A stretch of DNA of 64,000 bases from Vitis vinifera (taxonomy: Eukaryota; Streptophyta; Magnoliopsida; Vitales; Vitaceae): contig NC_081820.1 in assembly GCF_030704535.1 (NCBI RefSeq), positions 23,101,001 to 23,165,000 of the forward strand. The letters are read 5' to 3'. Below, piece by piece: positions 11,013-24,028 of this stretch. The notes below the pieces were generated by a model that saw only the letters and a list, made by a program, of their open reading frames with translations, was not told where the DNA came from and made no database searches. The position numbers were made by a program, and so were the translations under genes. Each line of letters begins with the position of its first letter. The stretch's first letter is position 1.

Positions 11013-12047
11013 TTAATCATAACAAACATTTCCGTCACCAATTAGATGGTCAATTTTCCCATTAAGATTTTCAAAAAAATCTAAAACATCTAAATGGGTT
11101 AGATCTATTAGGCCATCATCAATGAAGTTCATTTCAACTTCCTTTCCTTTTGCTTTTATTGAGGCTTGATAAAGGAAAAATGTTTTGGAGTACGAGAAGT
11201 ACGTGACCAATGTCCTTTCATGCCACATCTATGACGCTTATTCTCACAAGTATGTTTACTTTGTGGTTCTATCCTCTTTTTAGGTTGTGTCTTTGAATTA
11301 TTCCACTTATGGTGGTTTGAGTTGTTTTTTTTACTTTGAGAACCACTACGATGAGAAGAATTGTGTTTACCACGACCTCGACCGTGACCACATCCTCGAC
11401 CTCGTCCATATCCACGTCCTTGTCCATGTCCAAGGGTTTGAACATATGTGGCATTGGCTTCAAGCAATGGCATAGACCTAGTAGGACAAGATTGATGGTT
11501 TTTCAATAATAGCTCATTATTTTGTTCAGCCACAAGAAGACATGAGATCAATTCTGAATATTTAGTGAAACGACGTTCTCGATACTGTTGCTGTACATTC
11601 GAGACATGAAAAGTCGTGAATGTTTTTTGAAGCATATCTTCTTAAGTGACTTTTTTTTCCACACAATTTTAATTGTGAGCTAATTTTGAATAGTGCCGAG
11701 TTGTAGTCACTAACAGACTTGAAATCTTGTAATCTCAAGTACATCCAATCATAGTGTGCCTTTGGAAGGATTATGGTCTTTTGGTGGTCATGTTGTTCTC
11801 TTAGATTATTCCAAAGGATGAAAGAATCTTTAACCGTAAGGTATTCACCTTTTAATCCTTCATCAATGTGATGGCGAAGGAATATTAAAGCTCTAGTGCA
11901 ATCCTGTAGGGATGCGTCATTTCCTTCTTTAATGGTATTTCCAAGATTCATCGCATCTAGATGAATTTGAGCATCTAGAACCTAAGATAAGTAGTTTTTG
12001 CCCGAAATATCGAAGACAACAAATTCAAGCTTTGCAAGGTTTGACAT
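11013..12047 (-). pseudogene. copia gag, copy 1
   Basis: Starts at ATG 12047 (MSNLAKLEF). The capsid-like (UBN2) region follows, with WNNLREQHDHQK and DWMYLRLQDFK. A Gly/Arg-rich stretch (about 11350-11440) and a zinc knuckle come next. A stop soon after the start (about 11990), plus a stop and an extra T near 11640-11655, break the frame. The zinc knuckle keeps only two of four ligands: the first and last Cys are Arg and Ser. Confidence 0.75.
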
Positions 12048-12239
12048 TATCTAAAAGCCATATATAATATTAATCAGAGAAATATTTCAATTATTATAAT
12101 AAACTATTAATAAAATGTTTTAACAATATTTCAAATAAACAATATCTAAAAATATAATGACCTAAAATTTGTCAATTATAAATATGGTAAAAATGTATAA
12201 ATATGAAATAAGAATTAAAATTTAATATATATTTTCTTT

Positions 12240-12650
12240 TTTATAGCTTTGGGCTATGATTATTTTATCATAACAAAAATGTGCAAAGTAATATATACCT
12301 TCAAGCTATGAATTATTTTATGTAAATTTGTGCATAACTTCAAGCTGTGAACTTTCATTATGTAAATTTGTAAATAACTTTAGGCTATGAATATTTATTT
12401 ATTTATTTTATAGCTTCTGGCTATACAATATTATTTGGTATAACATCTGGTTATACTGTATAATTAAAAATAAATAATTAGGGATCATATACATAATTTT
12501 CGGTCATGTATCTGTAATTCTGTAATTTTTCCCCAAAACTTCTGGTTATATGAATTGCACATATTTTTCATAATTCTGGTTATGAATTTACCACATAATT
12601 TATAATTTACCCCATAATTTTTAGTTATAGGGATTATACATATTTATGTA
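12240..12650 (-). repeat. degenerate short repeats in the copia leader or LTR, copy 1
   Basis: About nine variants of an 11-14 base word related to CTTCTGGTTATA lie here, for example at 12245, 12302, 12336, 12372, 12414, 12443, 12538, 12572 and 12620, spaced 30-90 bases apart. They lie between gag and the outer end of the element, where the rest of the 5' LTR should be. The other copia copies have them too. Confidence 0.5.
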
Positions 12651-12938
12651 TTCAAATAAAATAAATGAAAATAGAGATCAAATGGTAATAAAATAGAAAA
12701 TCATGATATAAGTTTATCATATATCTTTTTGTGAGAAAGAAGAAAGAAGAGTCTTTTTATTTCTCTGAAAAGGAGAACGTTTTTCTATTTCACTGAATAG
12801 AGAAAAAATCTTTCTATTTCTTTTGTAGAGACTAGTCGAAGTATCTCCTTTTTAGAGGAAGTCACAAAGAGATATACATCAATATGAATGATCATCTACA
12901 AATTCCCATAATTCGATAAATTCTCATATTTTCTAACA

Positions 12939-14668
12939 TTTTTTTTTAACCTACATGTATTACAAATATGAGGATTATTTATCTTTTTTAACCGATCAAT
13001 TCAACATAAATTTTACTTGGTATACTAGAATTAAGGATAAAAATACTAGAAATTTGTGAAATATTGGCAATTGAATTTTATAACAATATTTAAAAAATAA
13101 AAGAAAAAAAAGTTAATATAATGAAAATTTATAAAAATTTATAAAAATATTAAAAAAAAATTCTAAAGAAATGATAAAACGGATAAATCAAAGCAAGTAT
13201 ACCTGAGTGGTTCACATAATAATATAGAACCAATAAAGGTTTATACGGTTAAAATATACTCATACATGTATAGTGTCAAGAAAAATTTTCCCACTTCAAT
13301 ATGACTTGTTATATAAATAGTAGTCTACTCAATCGAGTTAAAAAAAACACCCTCTTATCATTAGGGTTCATCATCAAAATTAAGGAGAATCACTTTGCAA
13401 AGTTTTATAAAAACAACCTAAATTAAGTAATATCGCAAAAATTAGAATGTTTGTGGTTGGGTATGCAAAGGTGATCCCAACCACCATATTTAATTTTAAA
13501 AAAAATAAAAAAATTGCCCTTATTGAGTCCAGTAATATCATCAGGTACCAGTAAAAAACGCTTTTCTTTTATCAGTTTGGGCACATCCGGCATTTATTGA
13601 GTCCAGAAATCTGCAAGAACATGAGTCTTGAGATCTTCCACCTCCTGAAGATCTTTCTTTGCGTGGTGATGAGGACCGATTGATAGAATAACTATGCTCG
13701 TATCGGAAAAAGTCAAAGGGCAACAGGTCGAGTTTTATGATTGGGTGCTTAGACTATTCCTGGAGCCCGCCAATTACTTAATCATAAACATATTTTAGTC
13801 AATGGTTGTATGGTAGATATACCAAGTTATCGTTGCAAATCTTGAGATATTATTACAGCAGGGATGAAAATCCTCCGAGGAATTGTCAAAAACATTTGAC
13901 TCTTCCCCAATCAGACTAGTAGAGCCAACTGATGCGAGCTTCTAATGGAACACGTAATCTTTACTCTTACAGAAGGCTACCTGTCTCTGCCATTCTGAAG
14001 AGAGGTGAGGTCTTCATCCCGTCACCCCACCTTACATCAACTTTAGATCGCTCTCAAATGCTTGGTGCCTTAACGAGGCCATCCTCAATTTCTAGGCAAC
14101 TTTTTGAATGAAACCCTCAAAGGTTCCCCGCTACTCTAAAATTCTTTAGAAATATCTACATAAATGCTATCTCGAAGATATCTTCGAAACTCTTTAAATT
14201 TCCTATTAAACTTCCCATACCTTCCATACTAGTGTAGGGATTAAATTTCCTATTAAAATTCTTTAGAAGTCTATTGCATCCTAAGACAAAGTTCATAAAT
14301 TGATGTTTTATAGGAGTTTCTTCCATTTTCCTTGACATTAAATTATAGCTCACTGGTTAATTATCAAAAAATGCATCATCCCAAATTATAAAAAAAAAAA
14401 AAACGATAGTTAATTTATTATGATAATTAAAATAAATAATAATTATCATCAAAGATAAAGTAATTATCTCAAAAATAAATAAATAAATAAGAGCTATAAA
14501 TAAAGGGTTCTCTCCTTTTAAAGCACAATTTGGAGATTGAGGAAAATTTTTGGAACTCTCGGGGAATTCCTTGAAAACTCAAGGTTTTTATTTTATTTTA
14601 TGATTTTAAGAAAATTTGAAGATTTTTTAAAGAAATAAAGACTTAAAGAAAATTAGATTTTGTTCAGT
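12939..14668. other. spacer with a possible degraded coding remnant (unit 1)
   Basis: 12939-13500 and 14160-14668 are A/T-rich with nothing recognised. 13520-14111 is richer in G/C. On the plus strand it reads in pieces like protein, for example DLPPPEDLSLRGDEDRLIE before a stop near 13690, and a 59-residue frame at 13932-14111 (start MRASNGTRNLYSYRRLPV). I cannot assign a family. The part beyond about 13320 is absent after the fourth copia copy, where the DUF247 region begins instead. Confidence 0.4.
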
Positions 14669-14962
14669 GTTGCGCTTCCTAGGCAGCTGGGCAGGGTCGG
14701 TGTTAAACTTACTCCTGTACATATTCTGCGTGGCCTTTATGTTGAGCTTTTTGTACCTCGGCACCTACGCTGTTGCCAAACTTGTCATTATACTCCTAAT
14801 GGACTAGATTTTGCCCTGATGATAATGATTATTACCGCTCTATGCATTGTACCAAATTCAGGATCTGTTTATGTTGCAGAAGGCCTTGGTAAAAGGCTTG
14901 AATTTCTGAGAATTTGCAATGGTAACATAAGTTTGTGCTTCTACAGGGAACAGGAGGAATAA
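14669..14962 (+). pseudogene. truncated copy of the membrane-gene 3' exon (unit 1/2 junction)
   Basis: Matches 51-363 closely, starting abruptly at GTTGCGCTTCC with unrelated sequence on its left. A 19-nt deletion (after about 14800) shifts the frame between the two hydrophobic segments, so the first half and the NGLDFALM half are in different frames. It marks the breakpoint of the older duplication. Confidence 0.75.
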
Positions 14963-15355
14963 GATTTTACCGGTGGCCAGCTTGCTTAAAAATGTTGTAT
15001 GTCCCATTTGAGCTCAGTTGCTCAATTCTTTATTATAAAAATAAATTATTTATTATAAAAATTTCTATTATTTTAATATTTTTATAAATATGTTAAATTA
15101 CTTTTTGCTTGGGCGGTCGAAGATCAAATGGACCCTGCATTGATTTGGAATATGTTGACGAATGGAAGGTCTACATATATCCTCCGATAGAGGCTGCGCC
15201 CATAACACACAGTGAAGGAGGAAGAAAAGAAAGGAAAATAAAAAAAAAGTAAAAGGATTTAAAGCAATCGCAAACAAACCCTTGAAGAAGCTCATCTTGC
15301 AAAGGCGAGTGCATCAGAACAATCAACATAAACATCGAGACGAGGGAAAGGAAAA

Positions 15356-16162
15356 TCAGTCGTCTTCCTCATCTTCAATTCTCTCTGCCACGTCTTCAGC
15401 GATGTTGTCCTCCAAAGCATCCACGCCCTCAGCTATTGCTAGTCCGCCCAATACTCCGGCGACCGCACCCACAGCCAATCCCGTCCCCATCCCCATGCCA
15501 GACTTCTTCTTCTTCTCCTCCACCACCACTGTCTGCCCGTACGTCCCTTGGCCGTATCCGTAAGTTGGTTCCTGATACCCATACGCCGGCTGCCCGTACG
15601 GGGAGTGGCTGTAGGGAGCTGCATTGGAGTAGTAAGGATCAGGTGGAGGTGCTCCGTAGGCCGGTGGATCGGCGTAGCCTGCTCCTCTGGTTCCCGGCGG
15701 CGGCGGCACGCCGTAAGGTGCTGTGTAGTAGGGCTCCGGCGCACGGTAACGCAAATCCCTCACGGAGACCTCGACATCGACCTTGCCCTGAGGGCGCCCG
15801 GAGGGACGGCGGAGCTCGAGAGTGCGGAAGGCCTCGACGCCGAAGCCGACGTCATCGACGACGTCGCGGAGGAAGAGGCGAGCGGAGCCTACCATAGGCT
15901 TGGTGTCGTCTTCGTCATCGGATTTGACGTGGACGATGTCGAGGTAGAGGGCGGAATCATCGATGGAGGAGGGCACTGGAATGTGGAGAGTCTCGTTCCA
16001 GGAAGGAAAGGTGTCCCCGTCGTGGTCGACTTTGGTGGAGCACTTAGCGTTAGGTTCCACCCAAACCACGGCGTATGGCTTCAGAGAGCCGTGGCGCCAG
16101 TTCACGTTCTTCAGATCTTTGGCGGAGGAGATCTTGAGCTTGAGCTCGAAGCGAGGGGCCAT
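15356..16162 (-). CDS. SRC2-like C2-domain protein, copy 2
   Basis: 268 residues, intact. The C2 domain is near residues 5-115, the Pro/Tyr/Gly-rich linker at about 141-210, and the Gly/Ala-rich hydrophobic segment at 222-246, with an acidic end. It is identical in protein sequence to copies 3 and 4. Relative to copy 1 it has Arg23, Tyr139, Gly162, Ser185, Thr207, Ala259 and Asp267. The start chosen is the ATG at 16162, 76 bases below the TATA-like box. The coding region is strikingly G/C-rich within A/T-rich surroundings, which also creates long open frames on the opposite strand that are not genes. Expected role: calcium-dependent lipid binding at membranes in stress responses, inferred from the SRC2 family. 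Confidence 0.9.
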   Translation of the reverse strand: MAPRFELKLKISSAKDLKNVNWRHGSLKPYAVVWVEPNAKCSTKVDHDGDTFPSWNETLHIPVPSSIDDSALYLDIVHVKSDDEDDTKPMVGSARLFLRDVVDDVGFGVEAFRTLELRRPSGRPQGKVDVEVSVRDLRYRAPEPYYTAPYGVPPPPGTRGAGYADPPAYGAPPPDPYYSNAAPYSHSPYGQPAYGYQEPTYGYGQGTYGQTVVVEEKKKKSGMGMGTGLAVGAVAGVLGGLAIAEGVDALEDNIAEDVAERIEDEEDD

Positions 16163-16237
16163 CGGAGGAGAAATCTGGGAATTCCGGAGAAAAGAAAAAT
16201 GCTCTTCACTGTCAAATGGCTGCCACAATGGGGTGGG

Positions 16238-16511
16238 TATTTATTCAGAAAAATCTGCACTTTAATTGGTGAGAGAAACTCTTCAACTGTTCCTTTTTGA
16301 TACCTACTTACCTAGTACGTTGTCAACTACGGAAAAAACTTACGAGGAGTGTGGGGCCCATCAATTGACTAACACCCACACCTGGCGGTTTCTCACTCTA
16401 GTTTGGGTGCGGTTGGCCTGTGCCCACTGCCCACCGGTGTAACCGGAAAATGCCGGTGTGGGTGGTGGGTGAGCTCATGTGAACGGGGAGGAGACCGGTT
16501 TGTCCACGTCA
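16238..16511 (-). promoter_or_regulatory. promoter of C2 gene copy 2, with bZIP-type site
   Basis: TATA-like AATAAATA (16245-16238, minus strand) and, about 345 bases above the ATG, TGACGTGG (plus-strand CCACGTCA, 16504-16511). That is a C-box/G-box hybrid of the kind bound by plant bZIP factors. Copy 1 lacks this site. Binding is inferred. Confidence 0.5.
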
Positions 16512-18798
16512 GTAATATCTTCTAGAAAAAGGTCAATTAGCCACACCATTCCCACGCGGAGCGGACAAGGCGGCACATGGCCCGGCCCTTGTCCATCTTA
16601 CATATTTTAAGCCCCTCAAAAGCTTAACGGGCACGCCAACCAATGTTCAGTATCAGATAGGCAACTTTAATAATAATAAAATATTTTTTTTAAACTAATA
16701 ATAATAATAATAAATTTATGATGGTCTTTAAATAATATTATTAATGTCCCCGGTCTTTAAATAACTTCATTATCAACGTGGTGGAGGAAAAGGGACTTAG
16801 AGTGAGTTTTAACGCGTTTCTCCCTAAAATATTATAAATGACCTTTTTTTATAATTTTCTAAGGTGTTTTCTAATAAGTTTTGTCAAACTTCTCGTTTTT
16901 TTAAAACGTTTTTTATTGAAATTATTTTTTAAAGTAATTACCAAATAAACTCTTAATATAAAAAAATGTTTAAAAAAATATTTTCACATTTAATAAAATT
17001 ATTTATAGTGCTTCGTGGATCATCATTTGTCATTCTCTAAAAAAAATATTAATATTGCGTGAAGATACATGTGAACGAGAGGGAATTGCTATAAATATAT
17101 TCAGAGTCATTTAACAGTGATTTTATAAAAGTGATTTTAGTTTAAGAAACATTTTTGATAAAAACTTTAGATGTTTGGTAAATTTTAAGAAATATTTTTA
17201 AAATTTTGAAAAATTATTTATAATATTAAAAAATCACTTGTACTATTTTTAGAAAAAACACTTCAATTACAAATACTTTAAATAGAAATATTATCAAATA
17301 CACTATTAGGGAGGTTTTGGTTCATGATAATGGAGTGAAAATGAATATTTTGTTTTTATTCTTATTTTTTGTTGGATAAAAATGAATTTGATGATTCAAT
17401 TAATAATGTTTGGATGAACCTAAAAATTCAATATTAGAATGATTATTTGTTTCTATTCTAATGTTTGGTAATGATAGGAATGTGAATGAAAGAAATAAAT
17501 CGATGATAATACCTTTACACGTGGTTTCAAATAATTTTTTTTTATTTTCATTTTAAAGAATAAATTTTGAGAGTTTTTTTTTACTAAATAATAAAACTAA
17601 AAAATTATAATAATCTTATTATTGGATGATGAGGAATTAGGGCATGATGAATGAAATTTAAGGGTAAAATAATAATTTTAAAATATTTTATATTTTCTTA
17701 CCAAATGAATGAATCTGTATACCACCCATTTTGCAATGAATAGAAATTTCACTTATAAGTTAGATTTGATTTTTGTAAGAATTATTTTTTATTCCATTCC
17801 CTACCTTCATAAAACTTATCCAACCATGGGAATGAAGGAGATATCTATTCTCACTTCTCATTTACACTCCTTAAAACTATGAGTCTATTTGATAGTGTTT
17901 TTAGAAAACACTTTTAACTAAAAAGTGTTTTTAAAAAAATAAATAAATAAAGTGTCTGACAAAATTAAGAAAACATTTTTAAAAATTTTAAAAATAACTT
18001 GTAATATTGAAAAATCAATTATAATGTTTTCTTGAGAAAACATCATATGATTGATTCTTTTAAAAAAACTTTCAAAAAAAATACTTATACTAAAAATACT
18101 TCAAATAAAAATATCAAACAAATCTAAATTTATATTAAATTATATTTTAATAATGTGACAAGATTTTGATTTATTGATATGAATCAATTAATTAAAGTCC
18201 ACCTTATTACAACTTGCATGAAATATTACTTCAAGTGTGAATGCAAATCTTCATTAATTAAATTCAAGCCATTTAAAAAATGATTTATACAACAAACTCA
18301 CATGGGACTTTGTGTTCAAATACAAATCTTTATTAATTAATTAAATTTAAGCCAATAAAAAAAAAAAAAAAAGAAGTGTCATATGATACTGCCAACTGAT
18401 TAGGTAAAGCATTGGAATAAAATATTTTAAATTGTATTGAATAATGAACTCAGATTGAATGCTTTATTGACTTGTGATGTTGATGTCTCTTGTAGGAAAC
18501 ATGTGACCAATATTTGTTAATTTGCCATTACGAGTTACCTCCACTCAAATCCTAATTGTTCAATTGCCTAAGTAGGGTTATTTTATTAAAAGGGTTGTTT
18601 AAAACCCAATTTTAGAAATCTAACACTCTATCATGTTTTTTACCATATTTTGACTAAAATATTCTTTTTTTTTATTTATAAAAATAGTTAATTTTTTTTT
18701 TTTTGTAAAATTATAAAGTGAAAGGAGAAGAAAATAGGAAAGAGAAATTAAAATGTATGAAGAGAATAAAATTGATTTTTGTTAGAGGTATTTCTCTT
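16512..18798. other. A/T-rich spacer (unit 1/2)
   Basis: Equivalent to 3499-5789. It carries a variant (CTCGTTTTTTTAAAACG near 16893) shared with unit 2/3 but not with copy 1 or copy 4 flanks, plus a private T at 17321. No gene seen. Confidence 0.5.
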
Positions 18799-18998
18799 CA
18801 CAAAGATATATACATCAATAAGGATGATCATCTACAAGTTCCCATAATTTGATAAATTCTCATATTTTCTAACACTTCCCTTTAGATGATCATAAGAATA
18901 TGGTAACTGCCTCATTAAAAACCTTTTCAATAAAACTCAATGAGACAAAACCTGGACGAAGGAAAAAAGAATGCAATATATCCATATTGGCATTCTCC

Positions 18999-19846
18999 CC
19001 CTCATGCAAACATGATTATGATTTCTTCAATATTTCAAATGGTAAATCTCTCAATCTTCGCATTTCAATGTCATACCTTAACTTTTTCAATGTGGTCGAA
19101 GGTAACGCCTTTGTGAATAGATCTGCTAGATTATTGCATGACCGAATTTGTTTAACATCAATCTCACCTTTCTTTTGGAGCTCATGAGTAAAGAAGAATT
19201 TAGGGGAGATATGCTTAGATCTGTCACCTTTTATGAATCATCCTTTAATTTGTGCAATACAAGCAACATTATTTTCATGTAACACAGTTGCATTGCTTCT
19301 GATGGAAGGTAATCTGCATGTTTCTTGTATATGTTGGATCATTGACCTTAGTCATACATATTCACGACTTGCTTCATGAATTGCAAGAATTTCTGAATGA
19401 TTTAAAGATGTGGCTAGCATTGTTTGCTTGACTGATCTCCAAGATATTGTCGTTCCACCATAAGTAAAGACATATCCCATTTGAGATCGAGCTTTATGAG
19501 GATCTGAAAGATACCCTGCATCTGCATACCCAATCAATTGTGATTTTGATTCTTTTGAATAATATACACCCATGTCACTTGTTCCACGAAGGTATCGCAA
19601 TATATGTTTAATCTCATTCCAATGCCATTTAGTTGGGGTAGAATTGTATCTTGCTAGTAAGTTGACAGAAAATGCTATGTCTGGTCTAGTACAATTTGCA
19701 AGATACATTAGTGCACCGATTGCACTGAGATATGGTACTTCTAGACCAAGCAATTCTTCATTTTCTTCTTTAGGACAAAATGGGTCATTGTTCACTTCAA
19801 GTGAATGAACAACCATAAAGGAATTGATTGGATGTAATTTGTCCAT
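18999..19846 (-). pseudogene. copia RNase H and C-terminus, copy 2
   Basis: Same residues and same breaks as in copy 1 (IGYADAGYLSDPHKARSQ near 19510). Confidence 0.72.
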
Positions 19847-19893
19847 ATAAAATCATTTTAATACTTTCTCTATATATGTCGGATGGATGGACA

Positions 19894-21429
19894 TTATATG
19901 CCATTTGAACAATGCTCGATTTGCAGGCCGAGACAATATCTTGTTTTCCCTAAGTCTTTCATTTCAAATTCCTTCTTTAAATAATTAGCTGCTTTTGTGA
20001 GCTTTTCAGGAGTTCCTTTAAGGTTTAAATCATCCACATACACTACAATTATTGTAAGCCCAAATTTTGATTTCTTGATAAAAACACATGGGCAAATTGA
20101 ATTATTCATATATCATTCTTTTAACAAATACTCACTCAAATGATTATACCACATATGTCCGAATTCCTTTAATCCGTACAAAGATCTTTGTAGTTTGATT
20201 GAGTACATGTTTTGAGGTTTTGGATTAGTTGTTTCAAGCAATTTGAATCCTTTAAGGATTTTTATATATATGTCAATATTTATAGACCCATATAAATAGG
20301 TTGTAACAACATCCATAAGACGCACATCTAGTCATTCAGAGACTATTAAACTTATCAAGTATCGAAGTGTGATTGCATCCATTACAAGGGAATAAGTTTC
20401 CTCGGTCTATATCAGGTCTTTGAGAGAAACCTTGAGCAACAAGTCATGCTTTATATCTTATGATTTCATCATTCTCATTTCGTTTTTTCACAAAGACCCA
20501 TTTATATCCAACAGGCTTTATGTTTCCAGGTGTTTGAACTACAAGTCCAAATACCTCTCGTTTTGTTAACGAGTTTAGCTTTGTTTGGATTGCTTCTTTC
20601 CATTTTGGCAAATCATTCATTTTTCGACATTCATTCACAGTTTGTGGTTCTTGACATTCATCATTTCTCATGATGTCCATAGCCACTTGGAATGCGAATA
20701 TATTATTTATGATAATGTCATTACGGTCCTTTGTTTCTCCCGTGTGACTCATTGAGATCTCTTCAATTCTAGATACTGATATTTGATCAATTTGTGCCTC
20801 TTTAGGAGCTAACTGTTTGTCAAGTTGGATTTCGTCATTTGACCTTTTCATATTTGTGAACTCTTTAGGAGTACTAAGTTTTTTATATGTTATTCATTTT
20901 TTTTTCTAAGAATTAAATCCTTTGAGTCAATTGGTCTATCACGCTTTAGGCGTGTCTTAGATTCATTTGCTATGACATTCTCCAATTGTCCTTTAGGGAC
21001 ATCAATATGTGTTGGGGCGTTCACAACTGGCATGTGTGACTTTGTTACTTTCTTTATATCTATGAAAACATGAGGTAATTGATTTGCAAGTCCTTGCAAA
21101 TGAAAAATCCTTTGAACTTCTAACTCACATGGTCTTGTGCAAGGATCAAGATGAGACAAGGAGGGTACATACCATGTAATGTCTTTCCATTCTTTTGACT
21201 TGTCTCCCCCTAATAGCGGGAAAATATTTTCATCAAAATGACAATCTACAAAGCGGGCAGTAAAAACATCACCTGTGACTGGTTCAAGATAATGGATAAT
21301 GGAGGGAGAATTAAAACCAACATATCTACCAAGTTGACGTTGATGTCCTAACTTGGAACGTTGAGGTGGAGCTATAGGAACATAAACAGCACAACCAAAA
21401 ATACGAAAATATGAAACATTTGTGTTAGG
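19894..21429 (-). pseudogene. copia RT and integrase C-terminus, copy 2
   Basis: YVDD box near 20040 and SLYGLKEF near 20170. Broken by the same set of stops as copy 1. Confidence 0.72.
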
Positions 21430-21435
21430 AATTTG

Positions 21436-22729
21436 AAACTAATCCAACCTATGGTAATCACCCTAGAGGGGGGGGGGGGGGGGGTGAATAGGGTGATGGT
21501 CTCTTTTCGCAAATTTAAACAAGTGAATGCAAAAGACAATTATATGCAAGTATATAATAATCAATATATAGACAATTGCATATAAATTAAAGAGTAGGGA
21601 AGAGAGAATGCAAACACAAGATTTATAGTGGTTCGGCACAACCCGGCCTATATCCACTCTCCTCTAGCTTCAATCCCGAGCTTGAGGTTCCACTAATCCA
21701 AGGCTTCCAAACCAAGCCTTCAAGCAATACAATTGGATTATGGTTCCAATTCACCCTCTTGGACTTTTGGCTCCAAGCACCCTTTACACTTCTCAAGAGA
21801 TATCTCACTCTTGAACAACCCCTCAAGTGATACCTCACACTTGAGAAACTTCTTCTCAAAGATTTACAAATGAATGATCTCTCAAAAATCCTAGCACAAG
21901 AACTTTAAACTCAAATGATACAAGAAAAACTAGGATTGAATGGTGCACTAAAGATATGAAAGTTTTGAAACAATGGTGCACTCAAAAATACTCTTCCAAG
22001 GCTCAAATATAATTAAGAAAGATTTGGGAAGGTTAAGCTCTTGAAACAATGAAGATCGGAGTCTTTTTATAGAAGAAAAAAATTCATACTAGCCGTTGGG
22101 GGTTCGATCGGTCGAGTTAGGGGTCGATCGGTTGACTAGCCGTTAGCATTTAATGTTTGGCAAGTGACCGTTGGGCCTCAACCGAACCTCAACTGGACCT
22201 CAAACGGTTGAGGTTCAACCTTGACCGGGAAGAGAAGGCCACTGGGAGAAAAAGGAACTTTTTGACCTCCCTCAATCGGTTCTTGACCGGATGAGCACAA
22301 CCGGTCAATCGGTTGACCCGATTGAGCCATTTTTTGGCTCAACACCCAATCTTTTTCAACTTAAAACCTTTTAACACAAGTTTGAAAATCATTTAACACA
22401 AGGTTTTAGTTGAAAACATGAAATCATCCAATTCTTAAGATATTTAAAACAATATTACTCTTGGATGATTTTGGTGCATAAATAAAGAATGAAATGCATG
22501 AAAGTCCTAGTGCACCAACAACCTTACAAAGAGATCTTATGAAGTTTTGGTCTTGAAAAACTCTTCTCTTTGAGGTGGTCTTCTTCTTCATGATTTCTCC
22601 TTGACTTGATTTGTATTTGTGATTGCCACTTGGAAATCGTCTTGCCTAATCACACTTGAAATATGATCATTAGTTCTAAACCTTGTTTTGTTATCATCAA
22701 AATCAAGATTAACCAAACCTTGGTTTCAC
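21436..22729. mobile_element. nested insertion of unknown class, copy 2
   Basis: Bounded by AATTTG at 21430-21435 and 22730-22735. The G run is 17 bases (21468-21484), the longest of the four copies. Confidence 0.6.
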
Positions 22730-23882
22730 AATTTGGTTGGGATCCTAAAACAAGTTGTAAAGGTGAGCAATCATGATTAGTTGTAGGGTGAATTCGAATT
22801 AAAGTGGCAACATGAAAAATAGCATGCCCCTAAGCAGATAAAGGTAATTTTGTTCTCAAGAGTAATGGTCTTGCAATCAGTTGCAAACGCTTAATTAGAG
22901 ATTCAGCTAATCCATTCTGAGTATGGGTGTGAGCAACAAGATATTCAACATCAATACCAACCGACATACAATAATCAAGAAATGTTTGAGAGGAAAATTC
23001 GCAAGCATTATCAAGACGAATTGTCTTAATAAGATGATCAGGGAATCGTGCCTTGAGTCGAATTATTTGAGCAAGTAACCTGGCGAAGACAATATTTCTA
23101 GTTGAAAGAAGACAAACATGAGACCAACGAGTTGATGCATCAATTAAAACCATAAAATAAAGAAAATGTCCACTAGGTGGATGAATAGGTCCACAAATAT
23201 CACCTTGAATATGTTCTAGAAAGGTTGATGATTCGTATTCAACCTTGGTAAATGATGGTTTAATAATTAATTTGCCTTGTGAGGAAGCAACACAACTGTA
23301 ATCATTGGGCATCAAAATCTTCTGATTCTTCAAGGAATGCCTTAAAAAATTGTTGATGATACGACGCATCATGGATAATCCTGGATGTCCTAGACGTTCA
23401 TGCCATATCATAAAAGTTTTTAAGTCATAGAACTTCTGGTTCATGACAGCATATGACTTAATGGGTCTAATGATTGTTTGATATAACCCACAAGAATAAG
23501 AAGGAAGCTTTTCCAAGTTGTGTTTTTCCCCAGAAATAATTGAAGTAATGAGAAGGTATTCATTACTATCATCATTCATAGTTTCAATGTGATATCCATT
23601 TTAGCGAATATCCTTGAAACTAAGAAGATTTCGCTTGGATTTAGTAGAATAAAGGGCATCATTAATGTGGATTTTAGTTCTTCTAGGTAAAATAATAGTT
23701 GCTCTTTCGGAGCCTTGAATCAAGTCTACATGACCTAATATTGTATTAACATTAGACTTAACCAACGATATATTGGAAAAATATTTTTTATCACGAAGGA
23801 ATGTGTGTGTTGTGGCACAATCTGCAATACATGCATCTACATTGGATGTTGTATGATGTACCAAGGTATGAGAAAGATCCAT
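22730..23882 (-). pseudogene. copia protease and integrase, copy 2
   Basis: Protease part at 23601-23882, integrase part at 22830-23579. Protein sequence matches copy 1 exactly. Confidence 0.72.
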
Positions 23883-24028
23883 GTATCTTCAAGTATAAAT
23901 AAAAAGATGAATTTAAATAAGAAATAATAAAATGTGAAATAAACTATAAAAGATGAATAATAAACAATGTGTTTAAAGATGATAACAAAATAAACCTATT
24001 TGCAAAGAACTAAATAAGAACATAACAT

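Larger units (their letters stand above)
5790..12938 (-). mobile_element. degraded Ty1/copia retrotransposon, copy 1
   Basis: Read on the minus strand, a 76-bp end starting TGTTAGAAAATATG lies at 12938-12863 and again at 5865-5790, with 5 mismatches. A purine tract (AAAGGGAAG, just above 5865) abuts the inner copy, as a polypurine tract does at a 3' LTR. Beyond 76 bp the two ends no longer match, so the left limit of the 3' LTR is not resolved and may be truncated. No tRNA-primer site was recognised. Coding order is gag, protease, integrase, RT, RNase H, which is the copia order, with many stops. It is interrupted by a nested insertion at 8427-9713. Confidence 0.75.

Noticed and set aside
11287..11475. 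Plus-strand His/Asp/Val-rich frame opposite gag
   Set aside because: Shadow of the Gly/Arg-rich gag repeat.
13541..13723. 60-residue minus-strand frame in each unit
   Set aside because: No protein-like features; the plus strand of the same patch reads more like a coding remnant.
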